DNA from: Clostridia bacterium | Lineage (GTDB): Bacteria; Bacillota; Clostridia; Oscillospirales; CAG-272 | NCBI GenBank assembly: GCA_017958705.1 | Contig: JAGDCE010000099.1 | Span: 1-6,153, forward strand | Reading direction: 5' to 3' | Length of the DNA stretch: 6,153 bases | Shown here: one piece after another, positions 1-5,941 of the stretch | How the letters are laid out: every line of letters begins with the position of its first letter | Position numbering within the stretch: the first letter of the stretch is position 1 | Translations under genes and position numbers: made by a program | Notes under the pieces: generated by a model | What the model was told of the DNA's origin: nothing | Seen by the model: the letters and a program-made list of their open reading frames with translations, nothing else | The model's database searches: none

Positions 1-453
1 CTTATGACGGATTCGCACGGTGAAGGCATAATCAACTCCGTATTCAACGGCTACGAGCCGTTCAAAGGCGAGATCACGCGCCGCTTTACCGGTTCGCTCA
101 TAGCGAGCGAGGACGGCGAGGCGACCTCGTACGGTCTGTTCAACGCTCAGGACAGAGGCACGATGTTCATCGGCGTGCAGACACCCGTGTATGAGGGAAT
201 GATCGTGGGCGAATGCCCGAAGATGGTCGACATCGCAGTCAACGTCTGCAAGAAAAAGCACCTCACGGCGATCCGCTCCACCGGCGCGGACGAGGCGCTG
301 CGCCTCGTTCCACCGAAGGTATTCAGCCGCGAGGAGGCGATAGAATTCATCGCCGACGACGAGCTTATGGAGGTAACGCCGAAATCTCTGCGTCTGCGCA
401 AGAAGATCCTTTCAAACGTTCAGAGACTTAAGACGATATACAAGAAAGATTGA
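1..453 (+). CDS. typA: TypA/BipA ribosome-associated GTPase, C-terminal part (5' end outside window)
   Basis: TypA (BipA) is an EF-G-like translational GTPase that binds the 70S ribosome and supports ribosome assembly and stress adaptation in the cytoplasm. Only about the last 150 of the roughly 610 residues usual for the family are here. They cover the end of the EF-G-type C-terminal fold and the TypA-specific C-terminal domain. Family hallmarks visible in order are GEGIINSVFNGYEPFKGEI, QDRGTMFIG, VYEGMIVGE, NVCKKKHLT, DEALRLVPP and FIADDELMEVTPKSLRLRK. The frame is open through position 1 (CTT ATG ACG), and the Met at 4 matches the interior of the family alignment, so it is not the start. 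The gene stops at TGA 451-453 and is followed by its own terminator. It looks like an intact housekeeping gene cut by the window edge. Confidence 0.95.
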   Translation, partial: LMTDSHGEGIINSVFNGYEPFKGEITRRFTGSLIASEDGEATSYGLFNAQDRGTMFIGVQTPVYEGMIVGECPKMVDIAVNVCKKKHLTAIRSTGADEALRLVPPKVFSREEAIEFIADDELMEVTPKSLRLRKKILSNVQRLKTIYKKD

Positions 454-557
454 GCGCATTCCGCTGCCGAAACAGAACCGATTCAGTTCTGCATTGATAA
501 AAAGCGAGCAATTCGGTTTCTTTCAAAGCCATACGGTTTGATTTCAAAAAAAAGAAT

Positions 558-604
558 AACCCGCTTCGTCTGTGATCGAAAGACGCCGAAGCGGGTTGTT
601 TTTT
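558..604 (+). terminator. Intrinsic terminator after typA
   Basis: A perfect 11-bp stem, AACCCGCTTCG (558-568) with CGAAGCGGGTT (587-597), closes an 18-nt loop and is followed by G then six T (599-604). It lies about 105 bases after the typA stop, on the same strand. An A-run at 546-553 on the other side could allow weak termination of minus-strand transcripts, but the six-base gap makes that less convincing. Confidence 0.9.
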
Positions 605-643
605 ACGTAATTTTTCTTTACGCCATTTTAATATCTTAACATG

Positions 644-776
644 AACCGTCACGTTTTTTCACCGTATTCCGATATGCCGGGGATGAAAACGTATCTCTCG
701 TGAGTATACCGAAATAACGATTATTATTGTTCACAGGACCGGCGCTCGCCGTCATGACGACAGTATCCGCGGATAC
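644..776 (+). pseudogene. Relic promoter-leader-signal peptide of a dockerin-gene paralog
   Basis: This stretch aligns with the start of the large gene at 2539. Bases 644-695 match 2471-2523 at 42 of 52 positions with one gap, including the shared AACCGTC, CCGTATTC, GATATGC and GATGAAAACGTATC. Bases 731-752 match 2561-2582 at 20 of 22 positions. In the matching frame it reads TGPALAVMTTVSA, against TGLALAVATAFSA in the intact signal peptide (9 of 13 identical). The copy is dead. The position of the ATG reads CCG, an in-frame TAA lies two codons on, a net two bases are missing, and the -35 box (TTGACT in the intact copy) has become ACGTTT. No dockerin sequence follows: the frame runs into unrelated sequence and stops at TGA 841-843. 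It could instead be a recombined promoter/signal-peptide cassette, but either way it is not functional as written. Confidence 0.75.
763..776. repeat. 14-bp perfect palindrome GTATCCGCGGATAC
   Basis: The sequence equals its own reverse complement over 14 bases, and a second palindrome, CGTCATGACG (750-759), lies four bases upstream. Both fall in the degenerate end of the relic signal-peptide region. They could be regulator-binding sites or chance products of G+C-rich signal-peptide codons. No regulator gene is adjacent. Confidence 0.4.
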
Positions 777-789
777 CGCAAGCCGCCTC

Positions 790-817
790 GCAGAGCGCAC
801 TGCGCTTTTGGCTCTGC
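790..817. repeat. Inverted repeat GCAGAGC/GCTCTGC
   Basis: GCAGAGC (790-796) pairs with GCTCTGC (811-817). An alternative smaller hairpin, AGCGC-ACT-GCGCT (794-806), overlaps the left arm, so the two folds would be mutually exclusive. No T-run follows on either strand, so this is not a standard intrinsic terminator. Confidence 0.4.
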
Positions 818-832
818 CGAAAGTGCTTTTGC

Positions 833-853
833 GTTACTCTTGATAAGAGTAAC
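833..853. repeat. Perfect 9-bp inverted repeat with 3-nt spacer
   Basis: GTTACTCTT (833-841) and AAGAGTAAC (845-853) are exact reverse complements around GAT. It lies about 100 bases past the 3' end of the minus-strand unit and about 380 bases past typA. It has no T-run on either strand. It may terminate or stabilise the 3' end of the minus-strand transcript, or serve as an operator. The rest of 854-953 is A+T-rich and shows nothing else I can name. Confidence 0.5.
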
Positions 854-953
854 AGAATCAATCATCAAATATTGAAATTGATATTGATACATAATAAACC
901 GAAATATTACACATTTTTTAGAGTTTTTTAAAGCATCGGAATTTCATGTGAAT

Positions 954-1949
954 TTATTTCAAAGTCTTTCGGTTTCGTACGGCAAAGACGACAGAAAGCG
1001 TTATGATCAATGCGATAATGACCGCGGCGGCAGCAATAATGATCCATAGCGGAAAACCGTTATCATTTTCAGAGGTCTCACTCTGTTTTCGGTCCGCGAC
1101 AGCGGAGCCGTTGCCTGTCGTTTCCGCGGCTTCATCCGTCTGATGTGACAGCTGCTGCGTTTCTTCTTCCATATCTGTTATATCACTGCTTTCGATTAAG
1201 ACGTCGGTCTGATATTCTCCGCCGTATACGAGATACTCTTCTCCCGGATGATTCTTCTCCCATTCTTCTTTTGCGGCAAGAAATGCCTCATATTCTTTTT
1301 GCCGTTTGTCAGCAATCTCTTTTAATTGATCAATATTTAATACATAGTCATTTTGGGAATTCAAATAGCCGACACCGACGAACACGTTGTGTTTTTCATT
1401 ATTGATATAAAAGAAAGAGCCCAGACGTTCAATTATTACAAACGTTACATCAGTCTCCGGAACAGGAGTGTCCTCTTTCAGACACCTTTGTATCCTTTCG
1501 GCATGATCAGCGTAACTGCAGGAAGCAGGAGAAGAAAATTCTTCATTTTTTGATACGTAGGTGAAAAGTGAATGATAAGCTGTATCATCAACAACTGAAA
1601 ACCTCATATTCCCTACAAAACTATCATCTTTATCCAGCACCTTGACAATATATTCACGAGCGCCTTCTCTTCCATAATCAAGAGGCTTTATCTCAAGTTC
1701 ATTTGTTTTACTGAACGAAAGAAGATCGACGTAATATACCTCGCTGATCGTTTCTGTTAAGAACTTGTATCCATCTGACTCAATAAACGGACGAATATTA
1801 ACAGAATTATTCTCTAACATATATGAAAGCTTTTCTCTGTCATCATCTGATACATATACCGACGCACAGCTCGATGCGCTCGCGAAGCACATAACTGTAA
1901 AAAGTACGGTCAAAGCGCAGCATAGCAATGTTGAAAACATTTTTTTCAT
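954..1949 (-). CDS. Secreted protein with C-terminal membrane anchor, unknown function
   Basis: I do not recognise this 331-residue protein. It opens with a signal peptide (Lys-Lys then a hydrophobic stretch, residues 1 to about 25, cleavage plausible after FASA). An extracellular region of mixed strand and helix follows (about 30-205). Next come a charged helical segment (about 206-233, rich in Lys, Glu and Ala) and a Glu/Thr/Ser/Gln-rich linker (about 252-297). A transmembrane segment (299-323) and the basic tail RNRKTLK complete it. This is the layout of a single-pass surface protein with its bulk outside the cell. The start is well supported: AAGGAGGT lies at 1956-1963 on the minus strand, six bases before ATG. 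That ribosome binding site overlaps the TAA of the upstream peptidase-like gene, so translation is probably coupled. C28 is not in a convincing lipobox. Codon and base composition are much poorer in G+C than typA or the hydrolase: line 1561-1620 has 20 G+C in 60, against 37 in 60 at 4261-4320. Confidence 0.85.
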   Translation of the reverse strand: MKKMFSTLLCCALTVLFTVMCFASASSCASVYVSDDDREKLSYMLENNSVNIRPFIESDGYKFLTETISEVYYVDLLSFSKTNELEIKPLDYGREGAREYIVKVLDKDDSFVGNMRFSVVDDTAYHSLFTYVSKNEEFSSPASCSYADHAERIQRCLKEDTPVPETDVTFVIIERLGSFFYINNEKHNVFVGVGYLNSQNDYVLNIDQLKEIADKRQKEYEAFLAAKEEWEKNHPGEEYLVYGGEYQTDVLIESSDITDMEEETQQLSHQTDEAAETTGNGSAVADRKQSETSENDNGFPLWIIIAAAAVIIALIITLSVVFAVRNRKTLK

Positions 1950-1955
1950 ATCAAT

Positions 1956-1963
1956 ACCTCCTT
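1956..1963 (-). promoter_or_regulatory. Perfect Shine-Dalgarno overlapping the upstream stop codon
   Basis: On the minus strand AAGGAGGT sits six bases before the ATG at 1949. It shares two bases with the TAA (1962-1964) of the preceding frame. This fixes the start of the membrane-anchored protein and suggests translational coupling of the two genes. Confidence 0.85.
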
Positions 1964-2261
1964 ATCCTCCGTAAACAATAAATGAAAGCTTTGAATTATC
2001 GGTAATCCCATCTAAGTGTATGGTTTGGTTCTGCAACTCAGACAAATTAAAACTGTTTTCCCCATTTGTCCAAGGATCCCAAAAAGTATAACGCTCATGA
2101 TCTTCGTCATAGTTTTTAATAACAATCGCGTGACCTGAATACGGATACGAAGTTTTATTTGTACAGCCAACAACCCATCGACCACTGCTAAGTTCGCTGT
2201 TTAGTTTGTTAATAAACATGTTTGATAATGGATAGTCGGCATACCAATGCCCTATATCCAT
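1962..2261 (-). CDS. Papain/C39-like cysteine peptidase, C-terminal half only (probably 5'-truncated)
   Basis: The 99 residues resemble the second half of C39_2/papain-fold cysteine peptidases. There is a strand after a Gly (SSGRWVVG, 25-32), then SGHAIVIKNYDED with the presumed catalytic His at 44. FWDPW follows, with the presumed Asp at 62 standing where these enzymes end the active site. Full-length relatives carry a Cys-containing N-terminal half, usually with a CGP-type motif and often a signal peptide; none is present. The frame is open for nine codons before the ATG (reading TVQLASLKT) and then meets TAA at 2289-2291. No continuation is visible in other frames upstream. The ATG at 2261 has no ribosome binding site, unlike the gene downstream. 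So it is either a beheaded remnant still transcribed as a leader for its neighbour, or a small protein that lost catalysis. Family assignment is moderate; loss of the nucleophile half is directly visible. Confidence 0.65.
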   Translation of the reverse strand: MDIGHWYADYPLSNMFINKLNSELSSGRWVVGCTNKTSYPYSGHAIVIKNYDEDHERYTFWDPWTNGENSFNLSELQNQTIHLDGITDNSKLSFIVYGG

Positions 2262-2304
2262 GGTTTTCAGTGACGCAAGTTGTACTGTTTAACTTGTTAT
2301 TTAT

Positions 2305-2333
2305 ATAATATCATGAAATTCCGCAATTGTCAA
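2305..2333 (-). promoter_or_regulatory. Near-consensus sigma-70 promoter for the minus-strand unit
   Basis: Read on the minus strand: TTGACA (2333-2328), a 17-base spacer, then TATTAT (2310-2305). This matches consensus at 11 of 12 positions. Transcription would start near 2298, giving a leader of about 37 bases before the peptidase-like ATG. The region is A+T-rich, so chance matches are likelier than usual, but position and direction fit. Confidence 0.65.
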
Positions 2334-2477
2334 GAATATTACTTAAAAACCATATATAAGCATACTGTATTCAGTTGTTTTACTTAATCAGCCGAGATGA
2401 TTCAGCACAATCAGGCGCGTACGTTCAGCAGCGTCTGAAATAAAGAAATACGGTACTTTTATTTTAAACAAACCGTC

Positions 2478-2506
2478 TTGACTTTTTGCCGTATTCGTGA
2501 TATGCT
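2478..2506 (+). promoter_or_regulatory. Sigma-70-type promoter of the dockerin hydrolase
   Basis: TTGACT (2478-2483), a 17-base spacer and TATGCT (2501-2506) lie upstream of the gene at 2539, with a predicted start near 2513 and a leader of about 26 bases. The surrounding block (2471-2523) is the part conserved in the relic copy at 644-695, where the -35 box is lost and the spacer is one base shorter. Upstream, 2334-2470 carries only A+T-rich sequence and a weak TTCAG/CTGAA inverted repeat (2424-2439) that could be an operator. Confidence 0.65.
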
Positions 2507-2527
2507 GATGATGAAAACGTATCATAC

Positions 2528-2532
2528 AGGAG
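2528..2532 (+). promoter_or_regulatory. Ribosome binding site AGGAG, flanked by CGTATCAT direct repeats
   Basis: AGGAG lies six bases before the ATG at 2539 and fixes that start. It is bracketed by two exact copies of CGTATCAT (2518-2525 and 2533-2540), the second running into the start codon. The repeat may be accidental or may bind a regulator over the initiation site. Confidence 0.8.
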
Positions 2533-2538
2533 CGTATC

Positions 2539-5484
2539 ATGAAAAAACTGTTTTTAAGGATCACAGGTCTGGCGCTCGCCGTGGCAACGGCGTTCTCCGC
2601 TTTCATCACGGCGTCGTCCGCCGGCTCTGCAGGCGCGGAAAAGGCCGCGACGGGGATCGCCGGCGACGTTGACCGCGACGGCACCGTCAGCAACATGGAC
2701 GTCACGGCACTGTTCCGCTACGTGACGAGCAGGAAGGGCAACGTAGACGAGATCGCCTGCGACTGCGACGGCGACGGCGATATCACGAACAAGGACGTCG
2801 TTCTGCTGTTCCACCACGTCAGCAATCCCAGCACCATCATATACTACGGCGTGCCTCACACGGACGAGCCGAACAACATATTCCGGACGTTCACGCCGAA
2901 TCTGGCGTCCTGCTTCACCACTCTGAATCAGACGACGGCGGAATTTTCGGAGGAAGGCGTCAGACTCGTATACAACAAGACGAGCGTCATCAAGGATCCG
3001 TTCGTCGTCTTCGACATAGCAAGATATATCAAGATGACCGGCAGAGACCCGCTGAAAGGTATTGAGGGCTCGTACATCGTTCTCAAAATGAAATCGACGG
3101 GCGACGGATACATGGAAGTATTCACGCAGGCTCAGAGTGAAAACGACACGTCGGGTTCCGGTTACGCCTCCGACGGCGAATGGCATTACGTCGTAATCGA
3201 CATGACCGGAACGACGTTCATCGCCCCCGACGAGCTGTCGACCGTCCGCTTCGACTGGACCGGCAGCAACACCGCGCCGGGCGCCGAGACGACGATCTCC
3301 GAGATCGCGTTCTTCACCTCCATCACCGAGGTCTGCGCGCACACCGGACTTGCTGTCGATGAGCTTTACGGACAGACCGTCGAAACGCTTACGCTGCCCG
3401 AGGGCGACGTCTCCGCTTATATCACCTCTGCCGCAACGCTCGAACCGGTCACCGTCGACGGCGAAAACGCCGTGAAGGTCACCTCTGCCGACAAGACGGT
3501 CCGCCTCAATCTCAACGTTTACGATCTCGCCGCGCTTCAGGGCGGCGTCACGAGAAAGGCGCATTACCTCGCGGTCCGCATAAAGCAGTCCGGCTTCGAA
3601 TCACTATCGGTCACGCTCTATTCCGTAACCGACATAACCGGCACGCAGGTGTCGTCGAGTCAGAAAGGTATCATAGACGTCTCCGAAGACGGATGGTGCG
3701 GCGTTCTGTTCGACATAAGGTCGTTCAAGTTTAAAGATGATACCATAAGAAAGATCTCTCTCGACTTCAAAGGCTTCACCGAGGACAGCGAGCTGATTTT
3801 CGGCGGCATCTCCGTGACGCCCGATCTGAACACGGCGCTGACGACCGCCGGCAACACCGAATATCTGCTCAACATGGATTACGATCTTGAAGACAGCGAC
3901 GAGCTGAAAAATGCGACGCTCGAAGCCGAAAACGAAGACGGCAAGCTCAACGTGTGGTTCGATCATATGACGGAAAAGACGCTGCAGCGCGAGACGATCG
4001 GCAGCGGCCGCAGCGGCTACACGGTCAAGATGGCGAAGAACGAATCGGAAAACTGCCAGTTCTTCATCTCGCCGTACAAAGATATGAACGTACGTGTACA
4101 GGTCGATCCGTTCACAGACGGTGAAAACTCCGTGACCTGCGAGGTCTATTACGAATACTATCACAATATATCGAACGTTATGACGCCCGACGCGCTGCCG
4201 CCTTACGACGGCTCGGTAATAAGCGTCGCCGCGCACACGTCGCAGGGCTTCGTTCTCCAGTTTACCACGCTGCCCGGAACGCCAGCCGGCACTTACTCAT
4301 CCGTCGTGCACGTATACGACGCCGACACGGGCGAGGAGATCAAGCGCTCGCCGGTCGCGGTAAAGGTCTGGGATTTCGTGATCTCAGACGAAACTGAGCT
4401 GCGCACCGCGTTCGCACTGTGGACCGGTTACATTTTCGACCATTACAACTGGAACGCGGTCGATTTCGACTATTACGACGTCGTAGACAACTACTTCAAT
4501 TTCTTCCGTAAATACAGGATAAATATAATGGACCATCCGAACGGCATCACTTCGAGCCGCGGCAACGCCTACATGAGCGACCCGAGGACGAACACGGCGC
4601 GCTGGCTGAATCTTGACGTGAGCGTGACGGAGGACAACAACGGCGTGACGCCGGACTGGATAAACAAGGTCATATATTATCCCGGTGAGATCGACGAGCC
4701 GAGAACGAACCAGCAGTTCACGCTTATCAGACAGATCTCCGAGCGTATCAAAGCCAACACCCCGGATTACAGGATGGTCGCACCGTTCGAGCGCAACCTC
4801 GACCTGACGGCTGACGGCGTGATCACGACGTTTGAAAAAGCAGATACCGACCAGATCGGATATATGGGCAACTACCTCAACATCTGGTGCCCGACGCTCA
4901 ACGCTTTCACGAAACGCAACCAGAGCTTCATCTCGCAGGTTTCATTCATACAATCCGAGGAACAGGACGCGAAATACGGCACGTTCATAGACAGGATGAA
5001 GCAGAACGTCGCGGAAGGCGACGAGCTGTGGACATACATCTGCATCAATCCCAAACAGCCTTACGCCAACTGGCAGATACTCTCCGACGGCACGGAAGCG
5101 GTCGTCAGCGCGTGGCAGATGAAGGAATACGGCATAACAGGAATGCTGTACTGGGCTGTCAACTACTGGAAGGTCAATTACATGGATCAGGCGCATCCGT
5201 GGACGGGAAGCGACTCGTTCGGCGACGGTATACTGATCTACAGCGGATACTTCTTCGGTCCGCTTCCCTCCCCCGTGGCGTCGACCCGTCTTGAAAACAT
5301 CCGCGACGGCATCGAGGATTATCAGATGCTCTGCATGCTTGAGGAAGCGCTCGGTGAAGAGGCCGCGGCAGAGATGGTCAGACGCATCACCTCGAGCGTA
5401 GTGACGTATGCTGACGACGACGATTACATCCACAACGTCAGAGTCCTGCTCGGCGACACGCTCGAACAGCTGCTGGGTAACTGA
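2539..5484 (+). CDS. Secreted dockerin-containing GH123-like (DUF4091) glycoside hydrolase
   Basis: A 981-residue exported enzyme. Residues 1 to about 30 form a signal peptide (MKKLFLR, hydrophobic core, Ala-rich cleavage zone). Residues 41-97 are a type I dockerin with two calcium loops: D43/D45/D47/D54 in GDVDRDGTVSNMD, and D75/D77/D79/D86 in DCDGDGDITNKD. Each loop is followed by a similar helix (LFRYV, LFHHV). About 100-265 and 275-430 look like two beta-sandwich, carbohydrate-binding-like modules. About 455-612 matches the sandwich preceding GH123/DUF4091 catalytic domains (KMAKNESENCQF; LPGTPAGTYSS; VKVWDF). About 618-945 is the barrel: an Asp-Glu pair D719/E720 in GEIDEPR, the presumed oxazoline-stabilising Asp and acid/base Glu of GH123; LWTYICINP; GMLYWAVNYW; and the closing RLENIRDGIEDYQML (918-932). 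Characterised GH123 enzymes are beta-N-acetylgalactosaminidases using substrate-assisted catalysis; the substrate here is not proven. The dockerin would bind a cohesin on a scaffold or cell surface. The gene stands alone with its own promoter and terminator. Confidence 0.9.
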   Translation: MKKLFLRITGLALAVATAFSAFITASSAGSAGAEKAATGIAGDVDRDGTVSNMDVTALFRYVTSRKGNVDEIACDCDGDGDITNKDVVLLFHHVSNPSTIIYYGVPHTDEPNNIFRTFTPNLASCFTTLNQTTAEFSEEGVRLVYNKTSVIKDPFVVFDIARYIKMTGRDPLKGIEGSYIVLKMKSTGDGYMEVFTQAQSENDTSGSGYASDGEWHYVVIDMTGTTFIAPDELSTVRFDWTGSNTAPGAETTISEIAFFTSITEVCAHTGLAVDELYGQTVETLTLPEGDVSAYITSAATLEPVTVDGENAVKVTSADKTVRLNLNVYDLAALQGGVTRKAHYLAVRIKQSGFESLSVTLYSVTDITGTQVSSSQKGIIDVSEDGWCGVLFDIRSFKFKDDTIRKISLDFKGFTEDSELIFGGISVTPDLNTALTTAGNTEYLLNMDYDLEDSDELKNATLEAENEDGKLNVWFDHMTEKTLQRETIGSGRSGYTVKMAKNESENCQFFISPYKDMNVRVQVDPFTDGENSVTCEVYYEYYHNISNVMTPDALPPYDGSVISVAAHTSQGFVLQFTTLPGTPAGTYSSVVHVYDADTGEEIKRSPVAVKVWDFVISDETELRTAFALWTGYIFDHYNWNAVDFDYYDVVDNYFNFFRKYRINIMDHPNGITSSRGNAYMSDPRTNTARWLNLDVSVTEDNNGVTPDWINKVIYYPGEIDEPRTNQQFTLIRQISERIKANTPDYRMVAPFERNLDLTADGVITTFEKADTDQIGYMGNYLNIWCPTLNAFTKRNQSFISQVSFIQSEEQDAKYGTFIDRMKQNVAEGDELWTYICINPKQPYANWQILSDGTEAVVSAWQMKEYGITGMLYWAVNYWKVNYMDQAHPWTGSDSFGDGILIYSGYFFGPLPSPVASTRLENIRDGIEDYQMLCMLEEALGEEAAAEMVRRITSSVVTYADDDDYIHNVRVLLGDTLEQLLGN

Positions 5485-5531
5485 AACAAGCCACACTTTC
5501 AAATGCGGGCAAACGTGCGATCGTTTAAAGA

Positions 5532-5569
5532 AAAGAACAGACCGGGGTTTTCCGGTCTGTTCTTTGTTT
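5532..5569 (+). terminator. Intrinsic terminator after the dockerin hydrolase
   Basis: A perfect 14-bp stem, AAAGAACAGACCGG (5532-5545) with CCGGTCTGTTCTTT (5552-5565), closes the six-base loop GGTTTT and is followed by GTTT. It begins 47 bases after the stop codon. The T-rich end of the stem acts as part of the U-tract. Confidence 0.9.
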
Positions 5570-5590
5570 AGGCAAAAAGTAATCGGCTGC

Positions 5591-5627
5591 GGTACCCCCG
5601 CCGCTCTCCGGTTCGCGGCGGGGAACC
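5591..5627. repeat. G+C-rich hairpin
   Basis: CCCCGCCGC (5596-5604) pairs exactly with GCGGCGGGG (5615-5623) around a ten-base loop. An outer GGT/ACC (5591-5593 with 5625-5627) extends it across a small bulge. There is no T-run after it, so a structural or repeat role is likelier than termination. Confidence 0.55.
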
Positions 5628-5710
5628 CCTATTACGCCGACATTTCTTGGGGGTCTCCACTCCTTACGGGAACCCCCATTGCTCACAAGTTCGCAACGGG
5701 GAACCCCTAT
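5611..5710. repeat. Short repeat units carrying GGGGAACCCC
   Basis: A 22-base unit, GTTCGCGGCGGGGAACCCCT plus AT (5611-5632), recurs at 5689-5710 with two changes (GCAACGG for GCGGCGG), 78 bases apart. The core GGGGAACCCC recurs at 5928-5937, and a variant GGGAACCCCC lies at 5668-5677. A further 7-bp inverted repeat, TGGGGGT/ACCCCCA (5648-5654 with 5672-5678), lies between the two units. Confidence 0.7.
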
Positions 5711-5720
5711 CCGTCCGCTT

Positions 5721-5780
5721 GCGGTGACCCGAAAAAATCATCGCGTCACTACCGTGACTATGCTCGATTTTTTCGACCGC
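5721..5780. repeat. Long nested stem-loop, possible structured RNA or bidirectional terminator
   Basis: Outer arms GCGGT (5721-5725) and ACCGC (5776-5780) stack, across a four-base bulge, on the perfect 10-bp pair CGAAAAAATC (5730-5739) and GATTTTTTCG (5766-5775). Inside is a further 5-bp hairpin, GTCAC-TACC-GTGAC (5745-5758). The T-run lies in the right arm and the A-run in the left. The fold is directly visible; any function is unknown. Confidence 0.55.
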
Positions 5781-5792
5781 TGCGCCTTCCTC

Positions 5793-5825
5793 GCATTGCT
5801 CCATCCGCCCCCGGCGGCGCAATGC
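5793..5825. repeat. Nested G+C-rich hairpin
   Basis: GCATTGC (5793-5799) pairs with GCAATGC (5819-5825). Inside, CCGCC (5805-5809) pairs with GGCGG (5813-5817) around CCC. It follows the previous stem-loop by 12 bases and ends just before the first long direct repeat. Confidence 0.5.
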
Positions 5826-5829
5826 TCGT

Positions 5830-5911
5830 CACCCCCCAAACCCCCTGTTACCCTCCCATCTCTGATGGGGCGCGCAGCCGGCATGCAGGGGTCAGGGTCC
5901 TCGACTCTGCG
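5830..5911. repeat. Direct repeat copy 1 (82 bp)
   Basis: It begins with CACCCCCC and ends with CTCTGCG. It matches 6052-6135 at 69 of 82 positions, counted by eye, with one 2-base length difference in the C-run. The most conserved parts are CTGATGGGGC, GCCGGCATGCAG and CCTCGAC. Confidence 0.8.
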
Positions 5912-5941
5912 GGGTGGATAGGGGGGAGGGGAACCCCAAGA

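Noticed and set aside
473..491. CAGAAC/GTTCTG inverted repeat after typA
   Set aside because: A 6-bp arm with a 7-base loop and no T-run; weaker than the clear terminator at 558-604 and likely chance.
954..1949. Lipoprotein or sortase-anchored protein
   Set aside because: The Cys residues near the signal peptide lack a proper lipobox, and the C-terminus has no LPXTG-type motif; a plain transmembrane anchor with a basic tail fits better.
2554..3564. A 336-residue open frame on the minus strand inside the dockerin hydrolase
   Set aside because: It is antisense to signal peptide, dockerin and sandwich modules with clear motifs, is rich in Arg, Val and Asp as expected of an antisense frame in G+C-rich coding sequence, and matches nothing I recognise.
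3604..4236. A 210-residue minus-strand frame
   Set aside because: Antisense shadow of the hydrolase with the same Arg/Val-rich bias and no supporting domain.
4942..5502. A 186-residue minus-strand frame reaching past the hydrolase stop
   Set aside because: Antisense to the conserved catalytic barrel motifs; no independent evidence of coding.
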